In this document: positions 38,101 to 49,564 of the stretch, in pieces
How the letters are laid out: each line of letters begins with the position of its first letter
How positions within the stretch are numbered: position 1 is the stretch's first letter
Assembly (NCBI GenBank): GCA_013399895.1
Contig: VXBA01002873.1
Location: 1,145,717-1,209,716 of the forward strand
Length of the DNA: 64,000 nt
Source: Serilophus lunatus
Taxonomy: Eukaryota; Chordata; Aves; Passeriformes; Eurylaimidae
Reading direction: 5' to 3'
Position numbers and translations under genes: made by a program
Notes under the pieces: generated by a model
Database searches by the model: none
What the model saw: the letters and a program-made list of their open reading frames with translations, nothing else
Told to the model about the DNA's origin: nothing

Positions 38101-39979
38101 TGAGAAAATAATTCTGTCTTTTTTCTATAACTAAACTGTTTTTTTAGTCATGATGTCAAAATAGTCTAACCAAAACCTCTGTTTGAAGGGAAATTTAGAT
38201 ACACTGTCTACAAATGAAAAGACTTAATAGAGTTTGAAAAAATTGCCCTTTTGACTGTAAGAGAGCAAACTACATATAGTAGTTTCCAGGAGAGAATGTA
38301 TTTTATTTATTCTCAAAAGGATATTAGTCCATAAAACAAATTTGCAGCTTATTTTGCGGCTTTAGCTTTTATCAGCCTTTTTAAGGGTGTTGAATGATTC
38401 CCCAGGAGATCACACAGCATGAGCTGCTGTGGAGTAAAGGAACTCTAATAGAGAGCTCTGCAATAGGCAGAAAATGTATGTGAAGAGTTTTCTTAAGCTT
38501 GTTTAAAAATCTGTCACATTTAATGTCTATTTCACTGATTATTGACCTGAATTTTAGTGTGCTAATGTGAAAACAGTTTCCACATTCCCCTTCTCTCTCC
38601 CTTGCTTTGAAAGCTGATACCTAAAACATAACTCACTTTTATTTCTGCTTTGATATAGATAGAAAGAGATATAGACCAAGGTAATGGTGGCATCTGGGAA
38701 AATGGCAAAGTAACTTGTGTAAAAACACCACCACATATTTCCTTGAATCTGGTGAAACTGGCCAAGGGAAAATCAACCAAATGTAAATTAACAGCTCTTG
38801 TCTAGTCTTAGGGTTAGCATAGTAAAAGGGACATAGCATGACTGTATCTGCCCTGGATTTTTCTGAGGTCTTTTTGCTGATTCATCATCTTGGGTCCTGG
38901 CAGCTGGAGTAATTTAAGATTCCCTTGAGGTTGCTTATACCTACCTGAGAATTGGACTTTTCCATCTCAGAGCAAGGCGAGTAAAGTGTGGACTTCTCAT
39001 GTTTTAGCTGCATTGTACAGTCCTACATTTCTCCTAGTCCATTTTTTTTTGAGAACTCTTTTAGTTTGCAGCAATTAAAATTTAGTGAAATTAGAATCTA
39101 AAGTGTGAAGTTTTATTTGCCATTGTTGACTTTCTGTTATGACTAATAATAGCAGTCTGTATCGCAATGGGTAACATAACAGTGTTTCCTGTAATTTGCT
39201 TTCCTTAATTTCTGACATGTTCCATGTCTTTGAATATTTGCACAATCTGACGTTGGTATCCATGCTATAAATGAGTGTCAGTGGGGAAATAGTCTATCAA
39301 GTGAAGAACAAGTTGATTGCAAGAAGTTTCACATGCAAAAGCCAAAGCATAAATTAAAAAAAATATTCTACTGGTGCCACAGAGAGTTAACAGAATTGAA
39401 ATGTGGCATTTGTGTGATAGCAACGCTTTTAATTTTTTTGTTCTTGTTAATTAAAAATAATTTAATTTGCACACTTAATTATTCTCTTCAGTTACTTCCA
39501 ATTTTGTCTATCATGTTGCAAATAAATTGTGCTTTCTGTTATAATATTCATATTTTAGAGTTTTTGTTTCCTGTCACTTGTTTAATCTGAGGTTTTTTTC
39601 TCCCAGTTTTGGTCACCATTCATTGTCTTTTATTCACAGCATGCTGGTTTTTTCAATTCAAGTTGCCTTTGTGGACAAGAAATTATTAATTGATTTTTTT
39701 TTTTCCAACTAAAGCCTGCTTTCCACTGAGATAGGTTACATATTTTGTGCAGAAACCTCTCAAACTGATTACATGTGTATTGTTGAGCTCTGCAGCTCTC
39801 AAGAAAGGTTGTATGAGTAAGGGTGCAGGCTGATAGACTTTCTGGTATGTTTCAGACAACTGAACTGCTTATGATTTTTTAATTTGGTTACCCAAGAATC
39901 TTTTAAAGAAGACCCTACTGTGCTTAACTGAAGTGTTAATGTGTTTTGATCACTTCCTTGATTTGTTTTTTGTTTATAG
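35108..39979 (+). other. USH2A: Intron 14
   Basis: 4872 nt, donor GTGAGT, acceptor TAG at 39977-39979. It contains a perfect 18-bp-period repeat at 36491-36530 (listed separately). Otherwise AT-rich, with no recognised mobile element or gene. Confidence 0.85.
36491..36530. repeat. Perfect 18-bp tandem repeat, 2.2 copies
   Basis: The unit TAATATTAGTAATATTAA occurs twice without mismatch and is followed by its first four bases. Each unit is itself close to palindromic (TTAATATTA and its neighbours), so the array could fold back. It is purely AT except for one G per unit and looks like an expanded simple repeat. Confidence 0.9.
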
Positions 39980-40143
39980 ATGTCAGCACTGTAATTGTCA
40001 TCCTGCAGGAGCCATTAGTGGGACTTGTCATCTTGTTACTGGACAGTGTGTTTGTAAACAATTTGTAACTGGCTTGAAATGTGACAACTGTGTTCCTGAT
40101 GCCAGTAATTTGGATGTCCACAACCTATTTGGCTGCAGTAAAA
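39980..40143 (+). CDS. USH2A: USH2A exon 15: LE repeat 10
   Basis: This 164-nt exon completes the Arg codon and reads CQHCNCHPAGAISGTCHLVT, then GQCVCKQFVTGLKCDNCVPD, then LDVHNLFGCSK, ending with one base of a Thr codon. It corresponds to human residues about 998-1053 and forms the tenth and last LE repeat. The cysteine CSK at its end is the eighth of the repeat and marks the change from the Cys-rich rod to the FN3 region. The acceptor is TAG at 39977-39979; the donor is GTAAGT. Length equals human exon 15. Confidence 0.97.
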
Positions 40144-41697
40144 GTAAGTGGATGTTAGGTCTTAAAAGCATGTCTTTCAAATTGAAGGTTTTTTATTGAT
40201 TTAGTGAGTTTTGGTTTGGGTCAACAGTACTAAAATGGGGTTTTACTCCCCCTTCCCCCCCATATATTGGGTCCTTAAAGTTTGAGTGATTTTTCTATAT
40301 CTTAAGATTGTTTTCCAGAGAAATGTACAAAATGCTTCGACACCTTCTGCTGGCAATCTCACCAAGGGAAGAAGTAACAATGCGTAGTTCTCTTGCACTT
40401 CCCACAATGTTCTTTCTAGTGACCAATGCAGAGTTCACCTTGTAGTCGTGTGAATACCATGGTATTTGTATGACTTGAAGCTTAACCCTCTTCCCTGCTA
40501 TTGGCAGAAAGCAGAAGAACTGCTTTCAGAAGGTCTGAAGAACAGAAGGTCTGTTGAGAACCTGCTCCTGGTGATTAATTAAAAATATGCTCCTCAGTGC
40601 AATGTAGCTTTGCCTTCTTCTTCCTGGGCCTTTTTTTTCAGTTAGTTTGGGAAAACATGTGATGTGGTGTAACAGAGTGTCAGAAATTGTCATATGCAAG
40701 GTGGGGCTATTATGTTGAGGGTCAGATCATGAATTATAATGAAACAAATTGCATTGAAATATCTATACCTCTGCCCTTGCAGTGAGTCTGAATATGAAGT
40801 GGTGGCACAATTTCAACCTTTATGATATAATTAGTCAAAATTAACTGTTCATATTTGCTCACCAGTGCTCAATCCCCGTGCTGGCAGGATTTAAAAGAAA
40901 TAGAGGATAAAGTATATGTAATAAGAAAATTGAATTTTTAAGTTGTCTTTGGAACAATGGTCAGAAATTGTTTTTGAGGGCATCATGCCATGCAATGCCA
41001 AACCATTGGGGAAGCACCTCAACTAGTTTTGGAAAAGCTGTGTTACATTTTTGTGACATACCTTGAGCTGTATACAGTTAACAGCCCAGTCTTAGAATGC
41101 ATCAGTGAGTGAGGAACTCTGCAGATGCTAACTGGGCATTTTGGTCAGCAGGCCTAATTAATAACTAATAACAGTACAACGGTGGTTGTACTGTTGCAGT
41201 TAGCTCAGGTAGCCATGTGTAATGCAACAACAGGGTTAGGCATTCCCAAGTTATCTCTGGAGTAAGTTTCTGGATCCTCCTTCAACAAAATATTTTTTTA
41301 TGTGTTCTGCATGGGTATTTATGTGATATTCATCACTGTGACATGCACACTATAGATTTACAAGCAGAGATGTACATGCACAAGGTGTCTTCAAGAACAG
41401 ACAGCTCTCACTTTGATACCAGTTTGGATTTCATGGTAAATCAGTTTACATTTGAAATAATACGCATTGCAGAATGTACAGCATTATAAATGGGTAGCAT
41501 AAGAGACTGATTTGTTTCCAAAGATGATCTTTTTCTTTCCTTAAATTTTGGATGTGTTTACTAAAAGTTTTGCTTTGTTTTTCTCCACACTCCTCTGTAG
41601 AAGGCACAGTATCCATTCATTGTGCAGGCAGTTGATTGGCTTGTTGTTTCTTTAAAAAATGTAAGATGTTTCAGCTGAATGTATAATAATAATAATA

Positions 41698-41770
41698 CAT
41701 GGCACTTTTATGATGCTATTCATCTTCAAAGTACTTTGCAAACATAAGCCAACCTACTTATTTATGTTGG
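41698..41770. repeat. Possible ancient SINE/LINE 3' tail
   Basis: The stretch 'catggcacttttatgatgct' followed by 'cttcaaagtactttgcaaac' resembles the 3' part shared by old amniote SINE/LINE families of the MIR/L2 type, in which a 'GCACTTT..' box precedes 'CAAAG.RCTTT.CAAACAT'. It directly follows a run of AAT repeats. This is recognition from memory on a short stretch, so the family is not certain. Confidence 0.35.
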
Positions 41771-43254
41771 GATATACATTGGATAAAGGTCAATAGCAAT
41801 TCAACACTAAAATTGATTAATAATAATATGACATAGATAAATAATATCATAGATTTTAGTTAGATAAAAAAATACATCGGGCAGTATTCTAAATGACAAG
41901 CGGAGTCCTCTTCTGGACATGAATGATATAGCAATTGCAGTCTTTTGGTTATTCAGACGAAATATTTTAACTTGTTGTGCAGATATGGAGCTTTGCCTAG
42001 CTTGATATTTCTGGTTATTTTCATTGCAGAACAGTATTTTGTTGACACATGCCATTACTGGTTATAACTCTTGTCCAAGGGAAGCAAATGTAAGTTGCTG
42101 TCCAACTAATATTCTTTAAGAAAAAGACCTATTTGCAGTTTTTCTATGTAGCAGTATCTTAGATGCTGCACAAGAATCTGAAATACAATACTTGGCTTAC
42201 ACATCTAAAATGCAAACCAGCAAACGTGGGAGTAAAGTAATATGCGGTAATGTGAGACTGCAAATGGAGAATGAAGGTGATGCTGGTAAATTTCTGTGAT
42301 TGTTCAGGTCTTGTAAATATGTATGACAGGGAGAGAAATTTTTAAAATACAAAGGGATTTTTTTCCCTTCATCAAAGGATGTTTTCTTTGATTCTGAATC
42401 TTTACTCAAGTAGACACTTTAACATACATTCACTTCCCGAGCTGTTCTCAAATGCTCCAGATTTGCAGCGAAACAACCTGTGCTGTCTAATGAGAGATTA
42501 TGTGTTCAGTTCAATCCAATGAATTTTAGAAATATTTTCTGCTACTTCTTGGCTGAAAGACTGCAGTAGTAACAGTAGGGTTTTCATCATCTTACTCAAA
42601 ACACAGAGTTTCATCTCATTTTTTTAGATTTGTATTAAAAACCCCACATGTAGTGTGGCTCACTGATTTTGGTGTGAGTCTGTACACCTGTCACTTGTGT
42701 GGTTTGAGGTCCTCATGACATTTTCTGTCTGCAGCTTTGTTCATTGTTTCTTCTATTATCTTGTCTGAACAGATTTTAGTTATTCATTTTTGTGGAATTG
42801 TTTATATTAAGTAAATATCCACCTAATGAACAAGATTATAGTTTATAAAAAGGAGAAATTTCTACATTTTTCTAATCTTGATATTTTCCTATAATACTTA
42901 AGATGAGGGAGAAAAGCTTGTTGAGTGGTTCTGGATCCAGCTCCTGGTAGTTTGTTCCATATGCTGATTTCTGTACTGCACTGGGCTATTCTCATTCCTG
43001 GAGTAAAATGGTTTCCTCTAGATCCATATTCTCCTAGTGTTCCCTCTCTTGGTGAAGAGGATAGGGAAATGGCACAGTCTGCCTTTGAGTCACTGCTTTG
43101 AGCCAATTGCCAGCTGCCAAAACATACAGTCTTGTTCTGTGCTAATGCAAGGTGTACTGAGGGGCATAGAGTCAGTTTTTGTCAGTATAACTGACTTACT
43201 GGAGACCTTACAGCAAGATATGGACTCATGCTCTGACTTGAATAATAACATAAA

Positions 43255-43321
43255 TATGGAATCATAGAATCTTCTAGGTTGGCAAGGACTTTTGAGGTAA
43301 TTGAGTCCAAGTGTGTAAAAC
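43255..43321 (-). mobile_element. CR1 LINE 3' end fragment, antisense
   Basis: The + strand reads ATGGAATCATAGAATCTTCT, then AGGTTGGCAAGGACTTTTGA and a segment ending in 'attgagtccaagtgtgtaaa'. This is the reverse complement of a CR1 3' end with its tail repeats, close to the form seen in other avian introns. Only about 67 nt remain, which is a strongly 5'-truncated copy. Confidence 0.8.
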
Positions 43322-44221
43322 ATCTATTTATGTGAACATTTGTGTATCTGTGCATATAAAGTTTAATTTCTGAGTATTAGCTATCATCTTAGAAAGGACC
43401 ATGATCATACAATTGGATTACGTAAGAAACATAGGGGTGACTTTTAATGCTCTTTCTTAAAATCTGAGTCACTTGGCTTGTGAACTTTCAAGTCTGTTTC
43501 TCTCTGTATTGATACTGGTTCAATTAAGGAACGCATTTTCTGCAGTTAATGAGGGTGATAACAGAATAGTATTTTAGTAAATAAGCATCTGAAGATGATT
43601 TCTTAAAATGTTAGATACCTTGCTCTCATAGGTTTCAATTTAATTGGAAACAAATGGAAATGAATTGCCTAAAAGTGAATTGCCTTCAAAATTGGCCTCT
43701 TTATGTTTTTGTCATTTGATTAAGTAGGCTTATTGTAACATTCTGATAAAAAATTTTACTTAGTTGGAGTTTCCGTCTCTGTTCTATTACAGGAATTTAT
43801 GCCTGGCCTATGCTAAAATGGAGTGAATCCTCTGAAAAAAATAAATTCTATTTTAACTAGAAACTTCAATAATGGGACTAGATAAATATGTTTGTGTTTT
43901 ATAGAGGTCTTGAAATACATTAAAAAGAAGGGTTTGGAAAACTGTGGTGCACTTGCTTTAATTTGGGATGGATAGAGAATTAAGTTTATTTGTCATTTGT
44001 TTAAATATATACACTTGTTTCATGTACTTGGATAAAAAGGTTTGTTGGAGGGCATTTAGATGCATTGGCTTAGCCTATTAATGTCTTGCCCTGGTTACTG
44101 TGCGTTTACTGAACAGCTTTTTAGTGAAGAAAGCTCATCAATTTCTTTGCATTTTTCTTTAAATTTGTTTGATTATTGATTACCTTAATTTTTGCATCCT
44201 CTGTTTTTGTGTATGTTTTAG

Positions 44222-44380
44222 CTCCATTCCAGCAACCTCCTCCTACAGGAGAAGTTCTCAGTTCCTCTGTTATCAATCTTTCTTGGAGTTCCCCTGACTC
44301 TCCAAATTCTAACAGGCTTATTTACCAGCTGTATAGGGATGAAGAAGAAATTTATACAACTGAAGACTACCATCCTTACA
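44222..44380 (+). CDS. USH2A: USH2A exon 16: first part of FN3 domain 1
   Basis: This 159-nt exon completes Thr and reads PFQQPPPTGEVLSSSVINLS, then WSSPDSPNSNRLIYQLYRDE and IYTTEDYHPY, ending with one base of a Ser codon. It corresponds to human residues about 1053-1106 and opens the first fibronectin type III domain. The Pro-rich start, the NLSWSSPDxPN strand-B/C region with its conserved Trp, and the YxLYRDxxEIYTTED stretch are typical of usherin FN3 repeats. NLS is a possible N-glycosylation site. The donor GTAAGT is followed within 50 nt by a (TA)n(GA)n tract. Length equals human exon 16. Confidence 0.97.
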
Positions 44381-44422
44381 GTAAGTAAGGTGGCATCAAA
44401 GATTTCATGTTTGTATGTGTAT

Positions 44423-44449
44423 GTATATATATATATATAGAGAGAGAGA
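44423..44449. repeat. (TA)n(GA)n microsatellite
   Basis: A run of alternating TA passes directly into alternating AG, about 27 nt in all, starting 42 nt downstream of the exon 16 donor. Such compound dinucleotide runs vary in length between individuals. Confidence 0.9.
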
Positions 44450-45952
44450 TGTATGTGATGCTTTGTAATTATTTCCCATTTCTGTCATTACCATTCTCTG
44501 TGGTTTTGAACACATTTTCCTGTTTCTCTTTAATGAGTTACTGTTCTGTGGTTTTAATTTCACTTGAAAGAAAAGAATGCCCTAATCTAAAATCCAACAC
44601 AGGGTCACCCAAAATGTCTGAGAATGTTTTCATTTTTAATCTGAAAAACCTTAAAATTGACTCACCAAAAGTATTCACTGCAAATACACAAAGACTCTGA
44701 AACCTAAAATAGTAAGTCACAGATAAAGAATTTGGGTGAAGAGACAATAAAGTGCTTAAACTTTTTTTCATCTTCCTGGTTTTAAACTGTTAACAGATTA
44801 GGAAAGCTTTTTGTGGCCTCTAACTTTTAGCACCTTCTGTTAAGCTATCAGTGTAGCTCCTGAGTTGTCTTTAGCAGCATCACTTCTCCACTTCTCTCAT
44901 GTTGAGGCTTGCCAAGGGATCCTCAGAAGACAGTCCTCAAGGATTCAACACTGCTGAAGGTGGAAAGGCCATTTTTTGCTAATGTTGATCTACTTACCAA
45001 AGAAAAGATGAATTTTGACACTGTTTGTATGTATATATGACACACAAAATATTCAAAGACCTTTTTTTTTAAGTTTTGGTTAATGCTGCAGTGTTACAGT
45101 TCATTACTCTGTGGCTTATGCTGGGAATTTGGGCACTCTGCAGTGCATATCATGAAGAAAGGTATGCTTCCCCATGTAAGCATGGGATTAAGTGATTGAG
45201 AGAAAGAAACATTAAAAAAAAATGAGAGAACTAGTAGAGACTATTCCAATTCCTTAATTTGTTTTAAAAGCCTAACTTTAGTAAAAGTAGAAATTAATTT
45301 CAAAAGAAAAGCTGTTATACTTCATGTGTCATAAATCTGTGCTTAGTAATGTACGTGAAACAGCATGTTGTTGAGGATGTTATTTCATGATGCTACCTAC
45401 ATACTTTGTAGGGAATGAAAAATTCTGTGTTTAGCTGGATAATGAGACATTAGCATGTTTCTATTTAACAAAACATTATCTTCTTAAAATACAGATTTGG
45501 TTTCAAAAGACATTTTTGACATTTTCTGGCAGTCCCCCAAATTAGTGATGTGAAGTCATATGCTAGTGTTTGAATATCAAGCATACATTGTTAATGCTGT
45601 CTGAACTTTTGATATTGTTATTTTTCTCAGCATAATGTAGATTTTCTAATGCTTATGAGCTGAGAATATAACTGGGTCAACGTTATCTTATGTTTAAATG
45701 AGAGTTGTATAGAAACATTGAATTTCCTGAGGAGAATTAAGAATGAACTTGTAAATCAACATGGTGACATAGGTGATATTATTGCAGAATGCCCAATTAA
45801 AATAATATTTTTGTAACTGTTCAGGCTCAGGTTTTCCAGAGCAGTCCTTGTCTTGAGGATAAAATTAAATACCTCCTCTAAAACGTGAAAAAACCCAAAG
45901 TTACTTAAAATATAATAAATATAATAATATCAATATAATATCAAACCTCCAC

Positions 45953-46635
45953 AGGTGCAATTTGAGGCCATTTCCTCTTGTCCTATCACTCATTACTTAG
46001 GAGAAGAAATCAACTCCTGCTTCACTGCAACCTCCTTTCAGGCAGTTTTAGAAAGCAATAAGGTCTTCACTGAGATTCCTTTTCTCCAGGCTAAACACCC
46101 TCAGCTCCCTCAGCTTCTCCTCGTCACACCTGTGCTCTGGACACGCTCCAGCACCTCAATGTTTTTCTTGTAATGAAAGGCTCAGAACTGGATACAACAC
46201 TCAAAGTGCTGCATCACCAGTGCCAAGTACAGGGGAACGATCTCTGCTCCTGCTGGCCATTCTATTTCTGATACAAGCAAAGATACCATTGGCCTTCTGG
46301 GCCACCTGGGAATGCTGGCTCATGTTCAGATGTCAACTAGCATCCCCAGGTGCTTTTTTGGTGGGCAGCTTTCCAAACCTGTAATGCTGCATGGGGCTGT
46401 TGTGACCCAGGAGTGGGATTCGGCACTTGGCATTGTTGAACCTCATCCAATTGGTCTTGGCCCATCAATCCAGACTGTCCAGTTCCCTCTGCAGGGCCTT
46501 TCTACCATCCAGCAGATCAGCATTCTCACCCAACTTGTTGCTGTCTGTGAACTAACTGTGGGTGCAGTCCATTCCCTCATCTTGATAAACAAATGAAACA
46601 GCACTGGCCTCAGTACTGAGCCCTGGGGAGCACAA
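45953..46635 (-). mobile_element. CR1 LINE fragment, antisense (about 680 nt)
   Basis: The + strand carries the reverse complement of the CR1 3' region: 'tttgaggccatttcctcttg', 'tcctatcact', 'caacctcctttcaggcagtt', 'tctccaggctaaacaccctc', 'acacgctccagcacctcaat', 'accagtgccaagtacagggg', 'ctggccattctatttctgat', 'ccattggccttctgggccac', 'ggcactt', 'cagcagatcagcattctcac' and 'agtactgagccctggggagc'. The last part is, on the - strand, the end of the reverse transcriptase frame (QGSVL..-type motif), so the element points against USH2A. Its terminal 8-bp tail repeats are missing, and the frame contains stops. The 72- and 94-codon + strand open frames inside it are antisense readings and not genes. Confidence 0.92.
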
Positions 46636-47109
46636 AGAGGTTGGAGTTGTTCACCTGAGGAATGTAGAACCTTCTAACTTTTGACTTTATCCAATTTTAC
46701 CTAGCCTATATTCCTACTAGCCTGTATTCCTGTGGAAATAAAATTGTCATCAATACTCATTGTCAGTACTCATCAATAGTGAATGAGCTTTTCTGTAATG
46801 TTGAGATGGTGCTGGTTACTTTTCTGACAGATGACATCAGCAGTCTGTGTGAAATGCCTCTTCCAATATCTGTACTGGAAAAGGGGAAAGTAATGTGCTT
46901 GCTCTTGACATTAGACCTGGGGTCCTATAGTCTGGGTTGCCCCTAGAGTTGCTACAAGTCCAGGTCTCTTGCAGAAGTTAGATTTCAGGGATTGGTAGCT
47001 TGTAGAGCTAGGGTGGTGGTACAGCCATTTATACAGCAGGAATGGATAATGGAGTGAAAGGTTTGGTAGGGAGACAGTTCTAGATCACACTGTAGCACAC
47101 ACATTAGAT

Positions 47110-47400
47110 AGCATCCTAGCTTCCCTGTTTGTTCTAGACAGTGTTTTAGCTCGTCTGCTCGTCCTGGAGTGGAATCATGGTTTTGCTTGCTTGCTGGTTC
47201 AGGACCACTTAACAGTTCCAGAGCAGGTTCTAGATATTTTTTGTTTAGGTCACATTCCTGTTTGCTTGTTGCTTTCAGAGCATGCTCTAGCTCACTTGTT
47301 TGTTCTAGAATGCTCTAGAACACCTGGTTTCAGGGTAGGTCCTAGCTTGCTTGTTGGTTCTAAATCAGGCTGCAGGTCATCATGTGGTTTAGGATGGCGG
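47110..47400. repeat. Degenerate minisatellite-like array
   Basis: A motif close to CTAGCTTGCTTGTTGGTTCT recurs with changes at about 47120, 47150, 47185, 47260, 47290 and 47345, separated by 30-60 nt of weaker similarity; 'ttctaga' and 'gctctag' recur with it. The pattern suggests an old tandem array with units of about 40-55 bp that has decayed. It lies in the less AT-rich block downstream of the CR1 copy. I read it by eye, so period and limits are approximate. Confidence 0.55.
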
Positions 47401-49069
47401 GGGTCCTAGTGTCTAGCTCTGGGGATACTCCTGTATCTCACAAGGATTTGTGGTACTTGCTGCTAATATCAGTCAAGCTGTTTTTTTTCTTTATTTCTTA
47501 TTTTCTTTTTTTTTTTTTATTCTTTACACACTTTTCTCCTTCTCTATGGCTTTTTTGAGTTGCAGGCTTATAAGATGAATGGTCCTGTCTTCCCATAAAA
47601 TATAGCTTTCTCAAGTTTCCAGTATGCTGCTTCATCCTGCCTCTCTGGCCATTTTTTTTCTTCTGTCTACAAAATTGGTCTGGACACATGGCAAGCTCCT
47701 GCTGGTTGGGTCCCTCACAGCAACTAGTTGTCATGATCTGGGGACTCTTGCCAACTTTGCCACTCCTGTGGCCAGAAGCACTTCAGCCAGGGCAGCTGTG
47801 TCCATGCAGCTCAGAAATGGCTTAACAGTTCTATGGTATATTTGAGTACTTGTAGACAGAGTTAAGAACAGCATGCTAACCCCAAAGTGGAAGAAGAAAC
47901 AGCTGAATCCTGCCAGCAAGACCAAAATCTGTTGCATCTTCTGCCTGCTCACTACTAACACACAAGGAAGTTTTGTAGCCATTGCTCAGCTGGCGTAGTT
48001 GTTTTCCAGCCTTGCCTGAAGTACCATGGTTTGAAAGGCCTGAAGATAAGATAATCCAGCCTCCTTATTTCTGGACACCAGTGATGAGTTTGTGATTACT
48101 ATAGGGAGCTCAAGTGCTGTAAGCAATTGCTGGACTACCACTGCTGCTTTTGGGATACAATGTCAAGGGCTGGATATCTAGCAATAATCATAATTTTGTG
48201 GTCCTCTTAAGTTGTATTCAGGGCTGGGTTGCCAGTACAGAGAAGACTTAGAAATGGCTTTATCCTCTCCATTTGCTTTGAATAGTTTAAGAGGGTCTGT
48301 GCTCAAATTTCTTAAGGCAAAATAGTGTATGATGATGTGGTTGCACATAAATTCATATTGTGCTGGGTTGACTAAGATGTGTAACTGCTTCTGGTATATA
48401 CACAAGAACTATTAATGGCCTTGAGTACTAAAAAGGTGCTAAAAAGCTAACTAGAGTAATGGAAAGTAAGGGTGAGGAAGGTAAATATAAGCTTTGGATA
48501 TATCTTTTTTAATAATTATGTGCACTTTTGTTTCACTTCTCCTCAAAGAACAAGTACTTTACCAATGAGCCATTAAGCACTGTTGTAGGAGTGAGAAAGT
48601 GAAAACACACAAAGTTGAAATATTTGGTCTTATGCTGTAAAATTAATCAAAAACAGAGCTCTGAAAATTTGCACAATGGTTTGAGTTTTTCCCCTTAATT
48701 ATATTTACTAATACTGATGCTGGTTTACTTTAGAAATAATTATTTTCAAGCAAAAGAGGAATATGAAGATAATTGTACTAATCTTAATGATTAAAGCAGG
48801 AGCTAAGAGAAGTTCCGTGGAAAAATTGTTTTGCTGGTGACACTAATGTGCAGTAGAAGGTAATAAAGGGTAAAGGGGAGCGTTTTTTCCTTTGTTTGAA
48901 ATAAAAAAAATAGTTGAGAAGTTACAATTTTTAAAATGATCTCAAGAAGAGCATTTGGATGGGCATAAATATGTCTTGGATTAGGACTGGACAGACTTTA
49001 AATATACAAATTAGGATTATTTTTAATGTGTTAGACTGATTCAGTTTTCTTCTCACCTGTTTGTTTTAG

Positions 49070-49564
49070 GTGTTCAGAACTTCACCGATACCATGTTAGC
49101 TCCATATACCTTCTATTCCTATTATATCCAAGCCAGCAACGTTCATGGTTTTACAAGAAGTGCCTCAGTGACATACCGAACAAAATCTGGGACACCTATT
49201 GGAAGCTTGGATTTAAATCCTGTCTTTCCTGTTAGTCACCACTCTGTTTTACTTTACTGGAGAAGCGTCTCCAATGACTCAGGGCCCATAGAGAAATACA
49301 TTTTGACATGTACTAGCTCAGTTGATCTTCAGCCTTGTGGTCAGTATGAAGGTTTAGAGACTTCAGCAATTATTTGGAATCTCATTCCATTTACAAAGTA
49401 TATTTTTTATGTGCAAGCTTGTACTAGTGGAGGCTGCTTGAAGAGCCAGCCAGTAACTGTAGTTACTGCACAAGCTCCTCCAGAAGGACTGCACCCACCG
49501 AATGTAGAAACTATCAGCTCTACAGAACTGGCTGTGGAATGGTCACCACCTGAGAAACCAAATG
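49070..49564 (+). CDS. USH2A: USH2A exon 17: end of FN3 1, FN3 2, start of FN3 3
   Basis: This 495-nt exon completes Ser and reads VQNFTDTMLAPYTFYSYYIQ, then TKSGTPIGSLDLNPVFPVSH, then SGPIEKYILTC and IWNLIPFTKYIFYVQACTSG, then AQAPPEGLHPPNVETISSTE and ELAVEWSPPEKPN, ending with one base of Gly. It corresponds to human residues about 1106-1271: the second half of FN3-1, all of FN3-2 and the N-terminal strands of FN3-3. L-x-P-[FY]-T-x-Y-x-[FY] motifs and a WSPPxxxNG turn are classic FN3 marks. NFT and NDS are possible N-glycosylation sites. The region is clearly diverged from human but colinear, with exactly the human length. Confidence 0.97.

Larger units (their letters stand above)
40144..44221 (+). 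other. USH2A: Intron 15
   Basis: 4078 nt, donor GTAAGT, acceptor TAG at 44219-44221. It holds an AAT run at about 41684, a possible ancient SINE/LINE tail just after it, and a short antisense CR1 3' end at 43255-43321; the latter two are listed separately. Confidence 0.85.
44381..49069 (+). other. USH2A: Intron 16
   Basis: 4689 nt, donor GTAAGT, acceptor TAG at 49067-49069. It is the most repeat-laden intron here: a (TA)n(GA)n tract at 44423-44449, a 680-nt antisense CR1 at 45953-46635, and a degenerate tandem array at about 47110-47400. The block from about 46640 to 48420 is clearly less AT-rich than the rest of the window and is probably inserted material of unknown family. Confidence 0.85.

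Noticed and set aside
45955..46596. Two + strand open frames of 72 and 94 codons
   Set aside because: They read the antisense strand of a CR1 LINE fragment.
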